A stretch of 20,000 nt of DNA from Chrysomallon squamiferum (Eukaryota > Mollusca > Gastropoda > Neomphalida > Peltospiridae), in the NCBI GenBank assembly GCA_012295275.1, contig CM022677.1:20661541-20681540 (forward strand), in the 5' to 3' direction. Within the stretch, counting starts at the first letter, position 1; each line of letters begins with the position of its first letter. Made by a program: the position numbers and the translations under genes. The notes beneath the pieces are model-generated. The model was given only the letters and a program-made list of their open reading frames with translations, was not told the DNA's origin and did not search any database. Below are positions 18,298 to 20,000 of the stretch, one piece after another.

Positions 18298-18474
18298 ATA
18301 TATCACACTGGACTGAGTGGAAATATGTATCAAAACCTCCATGTTCTGTGACTTGTGGAATTGGTCTAAGCATGGCTATGAGTGTACGAAAGTGTATAGA
18401 TGCTGACAAAGCCCCGTGTGCCGGTGGTAGTATCAAAAATGATTACGCTCCGTGTAACATTTTTGGTTGTCCAG
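18298..18474 (+). CDS. TSP1 domain exon, fifth TSP1 of the plus-strand gene
   Basis: 177 nt (59 codons), phase 1-1, acceptor CAATTCAG, donor GTAATT. It begins Y-I-S-H-W-T-E-W-K-Y and includes C-S-V-T-C-G-I-G, R-K-C, A-P-C-A-G-G, A-P-C and F-G-C-P-G: six cysteines. It is the last exon I can recognise. The donor implies at least one more exon, beyond or hidden within 18475-20000. Confidence 0.87.
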
Positions 18475-18766
18475 GTAATTTTTAAAAAAAAGTTAATTTT
18501 ATTTTTATTTGTACTGTTTCTTTCTTTTAGTAAAATAAACAGTATACCTATATCTACATCTATATATGTGTGTGTGTGTGTGTGTGCATAGACACGCATA
18601 CATACATAAATATATATATAAATATTTTCGTGTTTCTATTTTTTCATTATGATACTGATTCTAATTATTATTGATTTTGTTGTTGTGCTTATTATATATA
18701 TAATCTTATTTATGAGTATATATATATAATAAATTAATCGAATAAAATTAATAAATAATGATGATC

Positions 18767-18807
<41 letters not shown>

Positions 18808-18904
18808 TATAATAATACACACACACACATACACACATATATATATATATATATATATATGCATATATATGTGTGTGTGTGGATGTGTAACTGTAAGCAG
18901 AGAG

Positions 18905-18958
<54 letters not shown>

Positions 18959-19260
18959 CATTGTTTATTAATTAAATTATTAGTATAAAGTGTACTACTA
19001 TTATTACCACTACTACTACTACTACTACTACATCTATGCTAATTCTAATATTAGACTACTATCACTACTTATATAACAATAACTATAAATAACTTTTCAC
19101 ATATATGACCTTTACACTGTATTATTATTATTTGTTTCCTGCTCATTTGAAAATGTTTACAACAACTAAACACATGAAGGCGACCGTAATTTCCCTTCTA
19201 CCCAACCTGGTACGTATCACAGATATCTTCAAATCCATTACATTAAATAATGTCGTGTGT

Positions 19261-19312
<52 letters not shown>

Positions 19313-19481
19313 TTATATCTACGTGCTGTAGGAAAATGAGATGCAAAATAGTGTGCAAATACGGCGAGGTTAACGAACTCACATGGGAAGTAACTCTAAT
19401 TTATTTTGTATTTCTAAATTTATAGCAAAAGAGAATCATCTAGAAACCAGATCTCGTTAGAAACGGACATTTTTGAGGTTG

Positions 19482-19534
<53 letters not shown>

Positions 19535-20000
19535 GGGGGGGGTGGGTGGGTGGGTGTCTGCACGGATATTAATATTATTACTACTATTATTATTATAAAT
19601 TAATATTATTTTCTGTTTCATCGACTAACTGAACAAAAATAACTCAACAAATGCAGCTGAGATAACTAGATTTCGTACCAGAGCAAGTAAGCACAACTCA
19701 TCTTTGCAGAAATGTTTTCGAAAGAACGCTAGTGTATATCTATATCTTTATCTGCAGGGTATTTGAATAATGTGTATGCACCATCTACTACAGTTAATGA
19801 GAAAAAAGTGGCAGCTGTATTGTACTTTAATTGAATTTACTCTAAATCTACTTTTTTTTGTTTTTACATCTTATTATTTTAATCATTGACTTTTTATCGT
19901 AAAGTGAAAGTATTCCATAAATAGAGTTACTTTTAAAATTAGTCTTGACTTTTGTTTATGAATCTAATTTATTTATTTATTTATTTATTTACTTATTGAT
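18475..20000. other. Right flank, SSR-rich, no exon recognised
   Basis: Presumably intron or 3' flank of the plus-strand gene. Contents: GT runs (18566-18586, 19254-19310), (TAA)n (18767-18806), TA/CA compound repeats (18817-18958), (CTA)n (19003-19031), and a GT run ending in a G-rich patch (19482-19554). The open frame at 19105-19425 is built around a GT repeat and has no TSP1 pattern. The stretch 19600-19960 is AT-rich complex sequence with no signal I recognise. Confidence 0.55.
19482..19554 (+). repeat. (TG)n tract leading into a G-quadruplex motif
   Basis: About 50 bp of TG repeat runs directly into an 11-base G-run (19532-19542), followed by three TGGG steps. This gives four or more G-tracts of at least three with single-base loops, the canonical G-quadruplex pattern, next to alternating purine-pyrimidine DNA prone to Z-form. 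Confidence 0.9.

Noticed and set aside
19105-19425. 106-codon frame with cysteines near its end, considered as a sixth TSP1 exon
   Set aside because: Most of it is a GT repeat read as Val/Cys. There is no WxxW or C-x-x-x-C-G pattern, and the phase 1 frame after the only AG meets a stop at once.

Overview
The window looks like intron-rich, AT-rich animal genomic DNA. It carries dense long microsatellites (TAA/TTA, CT, GT, TA, TAAA), several minisatellites, and spliced exons encoding secreted leucine-rich-repeat (LRR) and thrombospondin type-1 (TSP1) domains. A lophotrochozoan, most likely a mollusc, fits best. That is inference from general character; nothing in the window fixes the species. 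No bacterial or viral genes, tRNA, rRNA or CRISPR array are visible.

The core is a head-to-head inverted pair of paralogous genes. The plus-strand copy (about 10919 to 18474 or beyond) has a putative 5' untranslated exon ending at 10992. A large exon follows (12499-13996) with signal peptide, LRRNT, about 13-14 LRRs and LRRCT. Then come five TSP1 exons (14371-14637, 15103-15279, 15857-16036, 17250-17441, 18298-18474) and a possible 15-nt microexon (16421-16435). All coding introns visible are phase 1, so each TSP1 exon is a removable cassette. The conceptual product is about 823 residues and its 3' end is not seen.

The minus-strand copy runs right to left: 5' exon ending at 8885, LRR exon 7751-6255, then TSP1 exons 5966-5808, 5297-5031, 4379-4193 and 3744-3559. 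It has two independent one-base frame disruptions. One A is missing from an A-run in the LRR exon (7333-7337 region), and one base is extra in the third TSP1 exon (187 nt against 186 nt in its sister exon). It is either a young pseudogene or an intact gene with assembly errors. Farther along in its transcription direction (2421 down to about 320) lies an array of tiny exon-like units. Most are 30 nt, phase 1-1, with an AG acceptor and a GTATGT or GTACGT donor. Each encodes a decapeptide close to YTTSYTTT, as expected for a threonine-rich, mucin-like stalk.

Homology between the arms extends past the coding exons. It includes the 5' exon/promoter with two TGACG motifs exactly 11 bp apart on both sides, a block in intron 1, the splice acceptor of the LRR exon and its neighbouring (TCA)n tract. 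The arms part after the 267-nt TSP1 exon: the minus copy has an extra TSP1 exon before it, and the downstream TSP1 sets differ. The rest is non-coding: SSR-rich introns, a 32-bp minisatellite (2661 to about 3510), about 2 kb between the two putative promoters, and an SSR-rich right flank (18475-20000) in which I see no further exon.
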